A DNA stretch of 64,000 nucleotides from JACVRM01 sp963817375 (GCA_963817375.1 CAWFOB010000001.1:62001-126000), one strand, 5' to 3'; positions 8,571 to 17,550 are shown, numbered from the stretch's first letter. Made by a program: numbers and translations. The notes: generated by a model from the letters alone, not told the origin.

Positions 8571-9446
8571 TTACGCCGGCGTCAAGGGATGCCGTGCAGC
8601 CCGCGTCTCCTCGACGTCGTGCGTGATCTGCGCGACGAGGTCGGCCTCGCTGTCGAAGGCGCGCTCGTCGCGCAGGTGTTGCCACAGCTCGACGATGAGG
8701 CGCTGACCGTAGAGGTCGCCCTCGTAGTCGAGCAGGAACGCCTCGACGCGCAGCTCGGCGCCGCCGTAGTGCGGATTCACGCCGATCGACGTCGCCGCGC
8801 GGTGGCCGGCGGCCGCGCCCGCGTAGATTCCGTGGGCGGGCACGAGCAGGTCCGGCGGCACGCGGACATTCGCCGTCGGGAAGCCGAGCGTGCCGCCCCG
8901 CGCGTCGCCGCTCACCACGATCCCGTCGACCTCCGCAGCCCGGCCCAGAAGGTGCGCCGCGCGGTCGACCTCGCCGGCGCGCAGCAGCCCGCGGATCAGC
9001 GTCGACGAGACGCCTTCGACCAGCGGCACCCGCCTGGCGTCGAAGCCCAGGCGCTCGACCAGCTCGAGGTCGCCGGCGCGGCCGTGGCCGAAGTGGAAGT
9101 CGGCGCCGGCCACGACGACCTCGGCCCCGATCCGGCGCAGGAACGCGTCGACGAACGCCTCGGGCTCCAGGGCCGCCAGCTCCGCCGTGAACGGCACGAC
9201 GAGGACGTCGGCGATGCCCGCGGCGGCGATCAGCTCGAGCCGGCGTTCCAGCGTCGTCAGCAGCTCGACCCGGTTGCCGAGCACGACACGCGGGTGCGGG
9301 TCGAACGTGACGACCGTCGGCGTGAGGTCGGCGTCGACCGCGGCGCGCAGGATCCGCTGGTGGCCGACGTGGACACCGTCGAAGGTGCCGAGCGCCACCG
9401 CGCGCGGGCGGGCCTCGAGCTCCTCCGGGGCACGCGCGACCGTCAC
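8571..9446 (-). CDS. ribF: Bifunctional riboflavin kinase / FAD synthetase
   Basis: Makes FMN and then FAD. The N-terminal adenylyltransferase domain has GTFDGVHVGHQ and STLIR; the C-terminal flavokinase domain has GTLGFPTANV, PAHGIYAG and the SIGVNPHYGG loop. 291 residues from a GTG at 9446, chosen because GTGA overlaps the truB stop (TGA at 9443-9445) and the protein aligns with the family from there. Last gene of the DUF503-rbfA-nrnA-truB-ribF operon. Confidence 0.93.
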   Translation of the reverse strand: MTVARAPEELEARPRAVALGTFDGVHVGHQRILRAAVDADLTPTVVTFDPHPRVVLGNRVELLTTLERRLELIAAAGIADVLVVPFTAELAALEPEAFVDAFLRRIGAEVVVAGADFHFGHGRAGDLELVERLGFDARRVPLVEGVSSTLIRGLLRAGEVDRAAHLLGRAAEVDGIVVSGDARGGTLGFPTANVRVPPDLLVPAHGIYAGAAAGHRAATSIGVNPHYGGAELRVEAFLLDYEGDLYGQRLIVELWQHLRDERAFDSEADLVAQITHDVEETRAARHPLTPA

Positions 9447-10117
9447 TCTGCGGGCACCTGCTCGGGCAGCCGGGCGAGCGCGTCGTCGACGGGAATGACC
9501 CGTTCGGGATCGGCCTCCTCCACGGCGAACGGGCCGACCTCGGTGCGGCGGAGCGTCCGGCAGTGGCCGCCGAGCGCGTCGGCGATCGCGCGGACGTACG
9601 TGCCGGAGGTGACGCGCAGGTCGAGGCGGGCGACGCCGTCCTGATAGGTGATGACGTCGAGCGCGTCCACGCGGGAGCGCCGGAGCGGCATCTCGACGGC
9701 GACGCCGCGGCGGTGCAGGCGGTAGGCGCGCTCGCCGCCGATCTTGACCGCCGAGGCAGCCGGGATCGGCAGCTCGATCTCCCCGCGGAGGCCCGCGAGC
9801 CGGCGTTCGAGCTCTGCGGCGTCCGGCGCCTCGTGGCGCCCGAGCTCCTCTCCTTCCGGATCGCCGGTCGTCGTTCGCGCCGTCAGGTCGACGTCCGTCA
9901 GGTAGCGCTTGTCGAGCCCCACGAAGCATGAGGCCACCTTAGTTGCCCGGCCGGACAACAGCACGAGCAGCCCGGTCGCGAACGGGTCGAGCGTGCCGGC
10001 GTGGCCCGTCCGGGCGCCCGTGCGGCGGCGCACCTCGGCGACGACGGCAAACGAGGAACGGCCGGCAGGCTTGTCGACGAGGAAGATGCCGGTCGGCTCG
10101 AGCCCGCGCGGCGGCAC
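9443..10117 (-). CDS. truB: tRNA pseudouridine-55 synthase TruB (short form)
   Basis: Makes psi55 in the T loop of tRNAs. Catalytic Asp lies in GHAGTLDPFATGLL (about residue 44); KRYL and SGTYVRAIADALG motifs are present. At 224 residues it appears to lack the C-terminal PUA-type domain of the roughly 310-residue E. coli enzyme. It follows nrnA closely and overlaps ribF by 4 bp. Confidence 0.93.
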   Translation of the reverse strand: MPPRGLEPTGIFLVDKPAGRSSFAVVAEVRRRTGARTGHAGTLDPFATGLLVLLSGRATKVASCFVGLDKRYLTDVDLTARTTTGDPEGEELGRHEAPDAAELERRLAGLRGEIELPIPAASAVKIGGERAYRLHRRGVAVEMPLRRSRVDALDVITYQDGVARLDLRVTSGTYVRAIADALGGHCRTLRRTEVGPFAVEEADPERVIPVDDALARLPEQVPAE

Positions 10118-10134
10118 TCAGGGGCCCTGGCCTG

Positions 10135-11139
10135 TCAGGCGACCTGCGAGGTCGCGGCCGCGTACTCGCGACGGATGAAGTCGGTGATCTCCTCCATCGA
10201 CTCCTCGCTCGAGAAGCCCGCGGCCCGCACGTGACCGCCGCCCTTCCCGGACGCGCGGGCGATTGCCGAGACGTCGAGCCCGTCGACGTTGGAGCGCAGG
10301 CTGATGCGGTGCCGCGGCGCGTCAGGCCGCGAGCGCGGCGGTTCGCGGATGAGCGCCGCGAGCTCGGAGCCCTCGACCGCGCGCAGGGAGTCGATGATGC
10401 CCTCCGAGAACGGCTCCTCCGCGCCCACCTCGGCGAAGTCCGCGGCGCGGAGCCAGGAGACCACGATGCGCCCGCCGTCGTAGACCTGCGCCCGCTCGAG
10501 CGCCCGCGCGAGCAGCTTGAGCTTCGCGAACTGGATCGACTCGTAGACCGCGCGGAACACGCGCTGCGCGTCCACCCCGGCCTCGAGCAGCTCGGCTGCG
10601 ACCCGGTGCGACTTCGGGGTCGTGTTCGAGTACATGAAGCGCCCGGTGTCCGTGACGATGGCGACGTAGAGCGGCTCGGCGATCTCGGCGGTGAGCGGCA
10701 CTCCGATCTCGGCGAGCAGGTCGCGCATGATCTCGCCCGTCGACGATGCGTCGGCGACGACCCAGTTGATCTGCCCGAAGCGCGTGTTGTCGTGGTGGTG
10801 GTCGATGTCGATCACGAGCGGCGCGGAGAGCAGCGTCTCGGCGGCGGCGCCGAGGCGGCTGTCGCTCGCGCAGTCGACGGCCAGCACGACGCGCCCGGCC
10901 GCGTCGGCAGGCGGCATCCCGCGCAGCAGGTCGTCGAGCGGCATGAACCGGTACTCGGCCGGCAGCGGCACGTCGCCCGACAGGAACATGACCGCGTCCT
11001 TGCCGAGCTCGCGCAGGCCGAGCGTGAGGCCGAGGAGCGAGCCGAGCGCGTCGCCGTCGGGGTTCTCGTGGGTGGTCACGAGGAACCGGTCGTGCTCGCG
11101 GATCGCCCTTGCGACTTGGGTCAGGTCAGGGCTCGTCAT
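10135..11139 (-). CDS. nrnA: DHH/DHHA1 phosphoesterase, NrnA-type nanoRNase/pAp phosphatase
   Basis: Expected to degrade 2-5 nt RNAs, finishing the decay begun by enzymes such as PNPase, and to dephosphorylate pAp. The DHH domain has THENPDGDALGS, VDCASDSRLG and the namesake IDIDHHHDN. The DHHA1 domain ends with GGGHVRAAGF. 334 residues from the ATG at 11139; the coding frame is open upstream to 11157, but the ATG overlaps the rbfA 3' end by 14 bp, fitting coupled translation. Confidence 0.92.
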   Translation of the reverse strand: MTSPDLTQVARAIREHDRFLVTTHENPDGDALGSLLGLTLGLRELGKDAVMFLSGDVPLPAEYRFMPLDDLLRGMPPADAAGRVVLAVDCASDSRLGAAAETLLSAPLVIDIDHHHDNTRFGQINWVVADASSTGEIMRDLLAEIGVPLTAEIAEPLYVAIVTDTGRFMYSNTTPKSHRVAAELLEAGVDAQRVFRAVYESIQFAKLKLLARALERAQVYDGGRIVVSWLRAADFAEVGAEEPFSEGIIDSLRAVEGSELAALIREPPRSRPDAPRHRISLRSNVDGLDVSAIARASGKGGGHVRAAGFSSEESMEEITDFIRREYAAATSQVA

Positions 11140-11483
11140 TCTGCTCGGCGGGGGCAAGCTCGTCGATCAGCTGCGACATCCGCATGCCCTGGTCGACGGT
11201 CGGATCGTATTCGAAGGTCAGCTGGGGCGTCCGTTTGAGCCGCAGCTCGCTCGCGATGCGCGCCTGGAGGACACCGTGCGCCGAGGTCGAGCGCCGCCAG
11301 CGTGCGCTCGCGCTTGCGCTTCGAGCCGAGCACGCTGACGTAGACGCGCGCCTGGCGCAGGTCGGCGGAGGTGTCGACGCCGGTCACGGTCACGAAGCCG
11401 ATGCGCGGGTCCTTGAGCTCACCCATCGCCTCGGAGAGCACCTCGCGGACGGACTCGTTGACACGCCGCATGCGCTCAGTCAT
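11126..11483 (-). CDS. rbfA: Ribosome-binding factor A (frameshifted)
   Basis: Cold-shock and 30S-maturation factor. The first 70 or so residues are typical (MTERMRRVNESVREVL, DPRIGFVTVTGV, ARVYVSVLG). Near 11279-11288 the frame shifts; the adjacent frame continues AHGVLQARIASELRLKRTP, FEYDPTVDQGMRMSQLIDEL and stops at 11126. Removing one base restores a normal protein of about 118 residues. Essentially all conserved parts are present, so I regard this as a sequence error. ATGACTGA overlap with DUF503 upstream. Confidence 0.92.
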
Positions 11484-11775
11484 CGGGCGCCACCACCATC
11501 CGCTCCGCGCCGGCCACCTCGTACTCCTGGCCGTGCAGGTAGCGGAGCGCGTCGTCGAGCAGCCCGTCGAGCTCGCGGTGCTCGCGCGCGACGCAGGCGA
11601 CCGTCAGCCGCGCCCGCTGCCAGAGCTCGTGGTGGTCGACCTCGGCCACCGCGGCTCCGAAGCGGTTCTGCAGCTGGGCCTTCGCCGACTTGACGTGCTT
11701 GCGCTTGCCCTTGAGCGAGCCGGCCTCCGGGAAGTGGAGGTCGACGGTGAGGATGCCGACGTAGCCCGCGCCCAT
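11476..11775 (-). CDS. DUF503 family protein (YlxP-like)
   Basis: 99 residues of the small ferredoxin-like DUF503 family, found next to rbfA in many Gram-positive genomes; a role in 30S maturation is suggested by that linkage only. Key segments: YVGILTVDLHFPEAGSLKGK, VKSAKAQLQNRFGAAVAEV. The ATG at 11775 was chosen because family members start here; a longer in-frame extension runs back under the divergent membrane gene. A TAACGT hexamer lies 10 nt upstream. First gene of its operon. Confidence 0.88.
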   Translation of the reverse strand: MGAGYVGILTVDLHFPEAGSLKGKRKHVKSAKAQLQNRFGAAVAEVDHHELWQRARLTVACVAREHRELDGLLDDALRYLHGQEYEVAGAERMVVAPDD

Positions 11776-11857
11776 GTCAGGTGCCACGTTAGTTCCGGCT
11801 TGACTCGGCCGGGAGCCGCGTAGGAAGGTCGCTGCGGTTCGAGACAAGGAGGATCGG

Positions 11858-12511
11858 ATGTTCCTGCGCATCGCGCGGCTCGTGCCCGGGCTGGGCATCG
11901 TCTTCGCCGCACTCGTCGTCGTCGGCGTCATCCTCGGGACCGGGTCGCCGGGCACGACGGAGTCCGACCAGTCGTGGACGAATTACTACGCCGACTCGGG
12001 GAATCGGACGAAGGAGGAGATCTCGTTCGTGCTCATCGGGCTCGCCGCCCTCTGCTTCCTGCAGTTCCTCGGCAGCGTCCGCGGCGCGCTCGCGCGCGCC
12101 GAAGGTGACCCGGCGCGCATCAGCACCGCCGCCGTCGCCTCCGGAACCGCGTTCATCACGCTGGCCGTCGCCGCGCATGCGGTCGGCACCGTGCTCTCCT
12201 TCACACGCAGCGACGTCGGCAGCAGCTACACGGTCAACCCCGATCTCGGGCGCACGCTCTCCAACCTCAGCTACCTGCTGTTCGTGCTGTCGCTGTTCGC
12301 GGCCGCCGGCATGGCGCTCGCGGTCGCGACGATCGCGTTCCAGTTCAAGGCGTTCCCCGCCTGGCTGGGTTGGTTCAGCGTGCTGGCGGTGGTCGCGGGT
12401 CTGGTCGGGATCTTCTTCGTCCCGTCCGTGGTCGTGCTCGCCTGGATCATCGCGCTGAGCGCGTACCTGCTCGCGGCCGCGCACCGTCCGGCGCCGGAGG
12501 TGACTAGCTAG
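11858..12511 (+). CDS. Six-helix integral membrane protein, unknown function
   Basis: 217 residues with six hydrophobic segments (about 8-28, 50-70, 92-114, 135-159, 168-187, 189-208). Resembles the DUF4386-type membrane proteins in topology, but I cannot assign a family with certainty. The ATG has a strong AAGGAGG site 6 nt upstream, unlike its leaderless neighbours. It is the only plus-strand gene inside the minus-strand translation-factor region, and its stop overlaps the infB stop by 8 bp. Confidence 0.75.
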   Translation: MFLRIARLVPGLGIVFAALVVVGVILGTGSPGTTESDQSWTNYYADSGNRTKEEISFVLIGLAALCFLQFLGSVRGALARAEGDPARISTAAVASGTAFITLAVAAHAVGTVLSFTRSDVGSSYTVNPDLGRTLSNLSYLLFVLSLFAAAGMALAVATIAFQFKAFPAWLGWFSVLAVVAGLVGIFFVPSVVVLAWIIALSAYLLAAAHRPAPEVTS

Positions 12512-14490
12512 GCGAGTTTCCGGACGCCGTGGCGACCGGAGTGGCGGCGTCGACGGTGAGGTCGGTGCGCTCGATCGAGCGCGTCTCGTAGATCTCGAGG
12601 ATGTCGCCGACCTTGACGTCGTCGAACGCCGCCAGGTGGATGCCGCACTCGAAGCTCTCGGCGACCTCGCGGGCGTCGTCCTTGAAGCGCTTGAGCGAAT
12701 CGATCGTCGTCTCGTAGATGAGCGTGCCGTCGCGGACGACGCGCGCCTTGGCCCCGCGCCGCACCACGCCCGAGCGGACGTAGCAGCCGGCAATGACGCC
12801 GATCCGCGACGCGCGGAACGTCTCGCGCACCTCGACCTCGCCCAGCGTCTCCTCGACCTCCTCGGGACGCAGCATCCCGACGAGCGCCTGCTCGATGTCC
12901 TGGGTGAGCTGGTAGATGACCCGGTAGGTGCGGATGTCGACGCCCTCGCGCTCGGCGAGCGAGCGCGCCTCGGCGTTCGGGCGCACGTTGAAGCCGACGA
13001 CGATCGCCTGTGAGGCGGCCGCCAGCATCACGTCGCTCTCGGTGATGCCGCCGACGCCGGTATGGATCACGTGCACGCCGACCTCGGGGTGCTGGATCTT
13101 CTGCAGCTCGGACACGGCCGCCTCGACGGAGCCGTCGACGTCGCCCTTGACGACGAGGTTCAGCTCCTGGACCTGCGCCCTCCTGCAGGCGGTCGAAGAC
13201 GTCCTCGAGCGACATGGCGGGCCGCGCCGACGAGGCGAGCTGCTCGCGGCGCAGGCGTGCCTCGCGCAGGCCGGCGACGTTGCGGGCCTCGCGCTCGTTC
13301 TCGACGACGCGCGCCAGCTCGCCGGCGCCCGGCGGATGGTCGAAGCCAAGGATCTCGACCGGATCGCCCGGCGTCGCCTCCTTGATCTTGTCGCCGCGGA
13401 AGTTGTAGAGGGCGCGCACGCGACCCCAGGCATCGCCGGCGACGATGGCGTCCCCGACGCGCAGCGTGCCGCGCTGGACGAGCATCGTCGCGACCGGGCC
13501 GCGGCCGATGTCGAGGCGCGACTCGATGATCGGGCCGGAGGCCTCCGCGTTCGCGTTCGCCGTCAGCACGAGCTCGGCGTCGGCGACGAGCAGGACGCGC
13601 TCCAGGAGATCGTCGAGGTTCTGCTTGGCCTTGGCCGAGACCTCGGAGAACTGGGTGGTGCCGCCCCACTCCTCCGGCTGGAGGTCCTCGGCGGCGAGCT
13701 CCGAGCGCACCCGGTCGGGGTTCGCGTCGGGGAGGTCGATCTTGTTGACGGCGACGACGATCGGCACCGCGGCTGCGCGGGCGTGCGAGATCGACTCGCG
13801 CGTCTGGGGCATGACGCCGTCGTCGGCGGCTACGACCAGCACGGCGATGTCCGTCACCTTCGCGCCGCGGGCGCGCATGGCGGTGAAGGCCTCGTGGCCC
13901 GGCGTGTCCAGGAAGGTGATGCGGCGGCCGCTGTGGTCGACCTGGTAGGCGCCGATGTGCTGCGTGATGCCGCCGGCCTCGGTCTCGACGACCGCGGTCT
14001 CGCGGATCGCGTCCAGCAGCGTCGTCTTGCCGTGGTCGACGTGGCCCATGATCGTCACGACCGGCGGACGGTCGGTCAGATCCTCGGCGCTGTCCTCGAA
14101 GGTCTCCGGCTCGGGCTCCTCGTCGGCGGCGTGGCGGATGGTCACCTCGCGCTCGAGCTCGGCCCCGATCAGCTGCACGTCGTCGTCGGTCAACGACTGC
14201 GTGATCTGGATCATCTTGCCGAGGCCCATCATGATCTTGATCAGCTGGGCCGCCGGCACGCCGAGCGCCTGCGAGAAGTCGCGCACCGTGACGCCCGACG
14301 GGACGCTCACGGGACCGGTCGGCGCCACGACCGGCTGCTGCGTCTTCGGGCGCTGCTCCGTGCGGTCACGCGCCTGGCGCGCGTCGGGACGCGGCCGCGA
14401 TGCCTGCGTGTCGATGACGACGCGGCGCTTGCGGCGGCCTCCCACGGGGCCGCGCGGGCGAATCGGGCGATTTGGGCGGTCGTTGGCCAT
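12504..14490 (-). CDS. infB: Translation initiation factor IF-2 (frameshifted)
   Basis: GTPase that places initiator tRNA. IF2_N region (about 65-110), then the G domain with GHVDHGKTT (about 147), DTPGH and NKID, then domains II-IV. Near 13181-13186 one extra G shifts the frame; the adjacent frame resumes with QVQELNLVVKGDVDGSVEAA and runs to the stop at 12504 with a complete C2 domain. About 660 residues in total with a short N-terminal region. An essential gene, so a true frameshift is improbable. Its ATG directly follows the rnpM stop. Confidence 0.95.
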
Positions 14491-14733
14491 CTAGCGGCTT
14501 CCAGTGTAGAGGCGGGCGAGCTCCGGATCGACCCGCACCGGCCTGCGGAGCGTCCGCGCGAACCCATGCGCGTCGCGCGCCCGCTCGAAGCAGGCCGCGT
14601 CGTCGCAGGTATAGACGCCGCGGCCGGGCATTCGCCGTCCGGGAATCAGGACGTCGTCACGGGAGACGAAACGGACGAGCTCGGCCTGCTCGGCCTTGCG
14701 CCCGCACCCCGCGCAGGTCCGCGTCGGGCTCAC
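14491..14733 (-). CDS. rnpM: YlxR/RnpM family RNA-binding protein (DUF448)
   Basis: 80 residues, normal for the family. The RTCAGCGR start, the ELVRFV strand and GRGVYTC are diagnostic. The B. subtilis homologue binds RNase P RNA and modulates the enzyme; the same role here is by homology. It sits between nusA and infB, the conserved position, with a GTG start in a GTGA overlap with the nusA stop. Confidence 0.93.
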   Translation of the reverse strand: MSPTRTCAGCGRKAEQAELVRFVSRDDVLIPGRRMPGRGVYTCDDAACFERARDAHGFARTLRRPVRVDPELARLYTGSR

Positions 14734-16182
14734 TCGGAGGCAGCCTCGTCGCCTGCGGGCGGGTCCGCCACCTCAACCGCGAGCCCGGTGGCGCCGACCG
14801 GCTCCACCTCCGGCGGCGAGATGCCGGCCTCGGCGCCGTCCTCCTCGACGGAGTCGTCGCCCTCGGTCGAGGGGCCGCCGATCTGGACGACCTGGCCGAC
14901 GAGCTCCTCCGGCGCCTTGTTCGCGAGCTCCTGGTGCGCCGGGATGCCGCAGAAGCGGGTGCCGGGCAGCGACGCGTTCGGGCAGCGCTTGCCGTTCGCG
15001 AGGATCGCGGCGCAGCGGCCGGAGAACTCCTCCTCGCCCACGCCGTCGCCGCCGCCGAAGGCCGCCTGGGCCTCCTGCTGCGCGAACTCCGACGTCTGAC
15101 GTGATGTCGATCTTCCAGCCGGTCAGCCGGGTGGCCAGGCGGGCGTTGAGGCCCTCCTTGCCGATCGCCAGCGCGAGCTGGTCCTCGGGCACGATGACCG
15201 TCGCCTCGCGGGTGTCGTCGTCGACGAGCACCTCGCGCACGCGGGCGGGCGACAGCGCCTTGGCGATGAACCGCGCCGGCTCCGTGTTCCACGGGATGAT
15301 GTCGATCTTCTCGCCGCGGAGCTCCGAGACGACCATGCGGACGCGGGAGCCGCGCGGGCCGACGCACGCGCCGACCGGGTCGACGCCCTGCGTGTGCGAC
15401 TCGACCGCGATCTTCGAGCGGTAGCCGGGCTCGCGGGCGACGCCGCGGATCTCGACGAGGCCGTCGGCGATCTCCGGGACCTCGAGCTCGAACAGCGTGC
15501 GGATCAGCTCGGGGTCGCGCCGCGACAGGATGACCTGCGGGCCCTTCGTGCCCGAGCGCACCTCGGTGATGACCGCCTTGATCCGGCTGCCCTGCTCGTA
15601 GCGCTCGCCGTCCACCTGCTCGGAGCGCGGCAGCAGCGCCTCGACCTTGCCGAGGTCGACGAGCACGTTGTTGCGGTCGCCCGCCTGCTGGACGATGCCG
15701 GTGACGACCTCGCTCACGCGGTCGATGTACTCCTCGTACATGATCTGGCGCTCCGCCTCGCGGATGCGCTGCTGGATCACCTGCTTCGCCGTCTGTGCGG
15801 CGATGCGGCCGAAGCCCTCCGGCGTGACGTCCTCGCGCTCGATCTGGTCCTCGGGGACCTCGTCCCAGTTGATCTGCAGGTCGTCGTCCGAGAGCAGCGT
15901 GTGCTGGCGCTCGCCGGTCTCCTCCTCGATGCGCTCGAGGTCGGTCAGTGCAGGCTCACGCGCCTCGTCGAGCAGGCGCTCCTCGAGATCGGCCGGCATG
16001 TGGATGGCGATGACGCGGAACTCGCCCTCGTCGTCGAGCTCCACCGTCGCGTGGCGGTAGGCGCCCGGCGTCTTCTTGTAGGCGGCGAGCAGGCCGTCAC
16101 GCAGCGCGCCGACGAGCACGCCGCTCTCCAGATTCTTCTCGCGCTCGAGCTCACGGACCGCTTCGACTATCTCTCGGCTCAT
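14730..16182 (-). CDS. nusA: Transcription termination/antitermination factor NusA with Cys-rich C-terminal extension (frameshifted)
   Basis: N-terminal RNA-polymerase-binding domain (1-130), S1 domain (about 135-205) and two KH domains (GACVGPRGSRV about 265; LAIGKEGLNARLA about 333). Near 15092-15098 one extra base shifts the frame; the adjacent frame continues EFAQQEAQAAFGGG and then a segment with Cys at C-x9-C-x10-C-x4-H spacing (GRCAA, GKRCPN, TRFCGIPAH) and an acidic tail, ending at 14730. About 484 residues in total. The cysteine-rich tail looks like a small zinc-binding module and is not part of classical NusA. Confidence 0.93.
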
Positions 16183-16634
16183 CTCGTCACCTCTTTGTCT
16201 GACTCGATCAGATTCCCGCGGACGATTGCCTCGTAGGGGACCTCCACGGGCTGGTCTTCGGCCTTGACCGTAACCCCCGTATCACCGGCGGCCAGAACCT
16301 CGCCGCGGATGCGGCGGCGACCGGCGATTTCCTCGGACATGCGCAGCGACACGCGGTGCCCCACCGCGTTTGCGAAATGCTCGGGCGTGCGAACCGGCGG
16401 CTCGCTGCCGGGGGACGACACCTCCACGCTGTACTCGGCCAGGTACGGCCGCAGCACGCCCGTCACGCGCTCGCAGAGTGCGAGATCGACGCCGGCCGGG
16501 TGGTCGACGTAGACGCGGAACGAATCCGGGCCGGAGAGCTCGAGGGCGAGCACCTGCACGCCGGGCACGTCGCGCTCCACCTGGGGCGCGATCTCGGCGT
16601 AAAGAGCTCGTTCCTTCGCGTGTGTCGGTGCCAT
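16179..16634 (-). CDS. rimP: Ribosome maturation factor RimP
   Basis: 151 residues; assists 30S assembly. Family features: GVQVLALELSG strand, CERVTGVLRPYL, and VEVSSPGSEPPV (the conserved E-SSPG motif). The ATG at 16634 follows GAGAAAGGATCC; an in-frame TTG at 16679 lies inside the terminator hairpin and is rejected. It overlaps the nusA start by 4 bp. Its expression must pass the hairpin immediately upstream. Confidence 0.93.
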   Translation of the reverse strand: MAPTHAKERALYAEIAPQVERDVPGVQVLALELSGPDSFRVYVDHPAGVDLALCERVTGVLRPYLAEYSVEVSSPGSEPPVRTPEHFANAVGHRVSLRMSEEIAGRRRIRGEVLAAGDTGVTVKAEDQPVEVPYEAIVRGNLIESDKEVTR

Positions 16635-16646
16635 GGATCCTTTCTC

Positions 16647-16670
16647 AAAAAAAACGGGCGCAGCGCGCCC
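16647..16670 (-). terminator. Intrinsic terminator/attenuator 12 nt before rimP
   Basis: Minus strand GGGCGC-GCT-GCGCCC hairpin (16655-16670, with flanking pairs) followed by GTTTTTTTT, the only eight-base T-run noticed in the window. It ends 12 nt before the rimP ATG, leaving no room for a promoter between, so it must be read through for rimP-nusA-infB to be expressed. Confidence 0.85.
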
Positions 16671-16705
16671 ATTTCCCAACTAACCGGTGAAATGTGGTGC
16701 CGCCG

Positions 16706-16714
16706 ATTGTAGCA
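16706..16714 (-). promoter_or_regulatory. Extended -10 promoter TGCTACAAT for the rimP operon leader
   Basis: TACAAT (5/6 to consensus) is preceded by TG at the extended -10 spacing. No good -35 is visible, as is common for extended -10 promoters. It would start a leader of about 65 nt carrying the U-tailed hairpin. It lies 31 nt beyond the stop of the upstream gene. Confidence 0.5.
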
Positions 16715-16744
16715 GCGGGTCGCGGCCCGCCGGGCGCCGCCGCG

Positions 16745-17080
16745 CTACTCGCCGTCGCCGTCGTCGACGTCGATTGCGGGCTCGTCGAGCAGCTCGAGCG
16801 CGGCGTTGAGGATCCCGCCCTGGATCCAGTTGCGGCTGTCCGAGCACCCCATCGCCACGTACGTGTTCCACTCCGCCTCCGGCGTGTAGCGCGCTTCGGG
16901 CCGCCCGCGGCTCTCCACGAGCTCCTCCACCTCCTCGACGCTCGCCGGGTAGCGCACCTCGGTGACGATGGCGACGATGCCGATGTCGAAGCCCTCGGGG
17001 TTCTGGGTGGCGACGGCGTCGAGATGGTCTGCGAGCAGCGCCTGCAGGCGGCTCTCGATCTCCTTGCGGGTCGGTGGCAC
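16745..17080 (-). CDS. Conserved-looking acidic protein, unknown function
   Basis: 111 residues from a GTG preceded by AGGAG at 7 nt. Predicted soluble and mixed alpha/beta (KEIESRLQALLADHLDAV; IGIVAIVTEV; WNTYVAMGCSDSRNWIQGG), ending in an Asp/Glu-rich tail. I do not recognise the family. It sits between dtd and the rimP leader, with dtd only 13 bp upstream, so the two may be co-transcribed. Confidence 0.7.
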   Translation of the reverse strand: MPPTRKEIESRLQALLADHLDAVATQNPEGFDIGIVAIVTEVRYPASVEEVEELVESRGRPEARYTPEAEWNTYVAMGCSDSRNWIQGGILNAALELLDEPAIDVDDGDGE

Positions 17081-17093
17081 GGCAATCTCCTGG

Positions 17094-17531
17094 CTAGCTG
17101 TCGAGCACGATTGTGACCGGACCGTCGTTGACGAGCTCGACCGCCATGCGCGCGCCGAAGACGCCACGCTCGACCGGCACCCCCGTCTCCGCGAGCATTC
17201 CGCAGAACCGCTCGTAGAGCGGCTCGGCCGCCTCGGGCGGCGCCGCCTCCGAGAAGCTCGGCCGGTTTCCCTTGCGTGTGTCGGCAATGAGCGTGAACTG
17301 GCTGACGGCGAGCACGGCGCCGCCCGTGTCGAGCACGGCCCGGTCGAAGCGGCCTGCGCCGTCCTCGAAGATGCGCAGCCGCGCGACCTTGCCGGCCAGG
17401 CGCTCCGCCTCCACCTCGCCGTCGCCGTTCGCGACGCCCACCAGCACGAGCAGCCCGGGCCCGATCTGGCCGACCGTCTCGTCCCCGACGACGACGCGGG
17501 CCCGGGACACGCGCTGGACGACGGCCCGCAT
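17094..17531 (-). CDS. dtd: D-aminoacyl-tRNA deacylase
   Basis: Hydrolyses D-aminoacyl-tRNA (and Gly-tRNA-Ala) mischarges. 145 residues with MRAVVQRVSRARV, the catalytic-site SQFTLIADTRKGNRPSF and the Gly-cisPro motif in NDGPVTIVLDS. The ATG at 17531 was chosen over an upstream in-frame extension because the protein then starts exactly as the family does and TAGTGT lies 7 nt before it. Confidence 0.95.
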   Translation of the reverse strand: MRAVVQRVSRARVVVGDETVGQIGPGLLVLVGVANGDGEVEAERLAGKVARLRIFEDGAGRFDRAVLDTGGAVLAVSQFTLIADTRKGNRPSFSEAAPPEAAEPLYERFCGMLAETGVPVERGVFGARMAVELVNDGPVTIVLDS

Positions 17532-17538
17532 GCCGGGA

Positions 17539-17544
17539 ACACTA
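17539..17544 (-). promoter_or_regulatory. -10 element TAGTGT, leaderless dtd
   Basis: Seven bases separate the hexamer from the dtd ATG and there is no Shine-Dalgarno sequence. Confidence 0.35.
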
Positions 17545-17550
17545 GGAGGC

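Noticed and set aside
11126..16182. True pseudogenes for rbfA, infB and nusA
   Set aside because: All conserved parts are present in adjacent frames and the genes are essential or nearly so; single-base sequence errors explain the breaks better.
16635..16679. Upstream TTG start for rimP
   Set aside because: It would translate through the terminator hairpin and T-run, and the extra residues do not resemble RimP.
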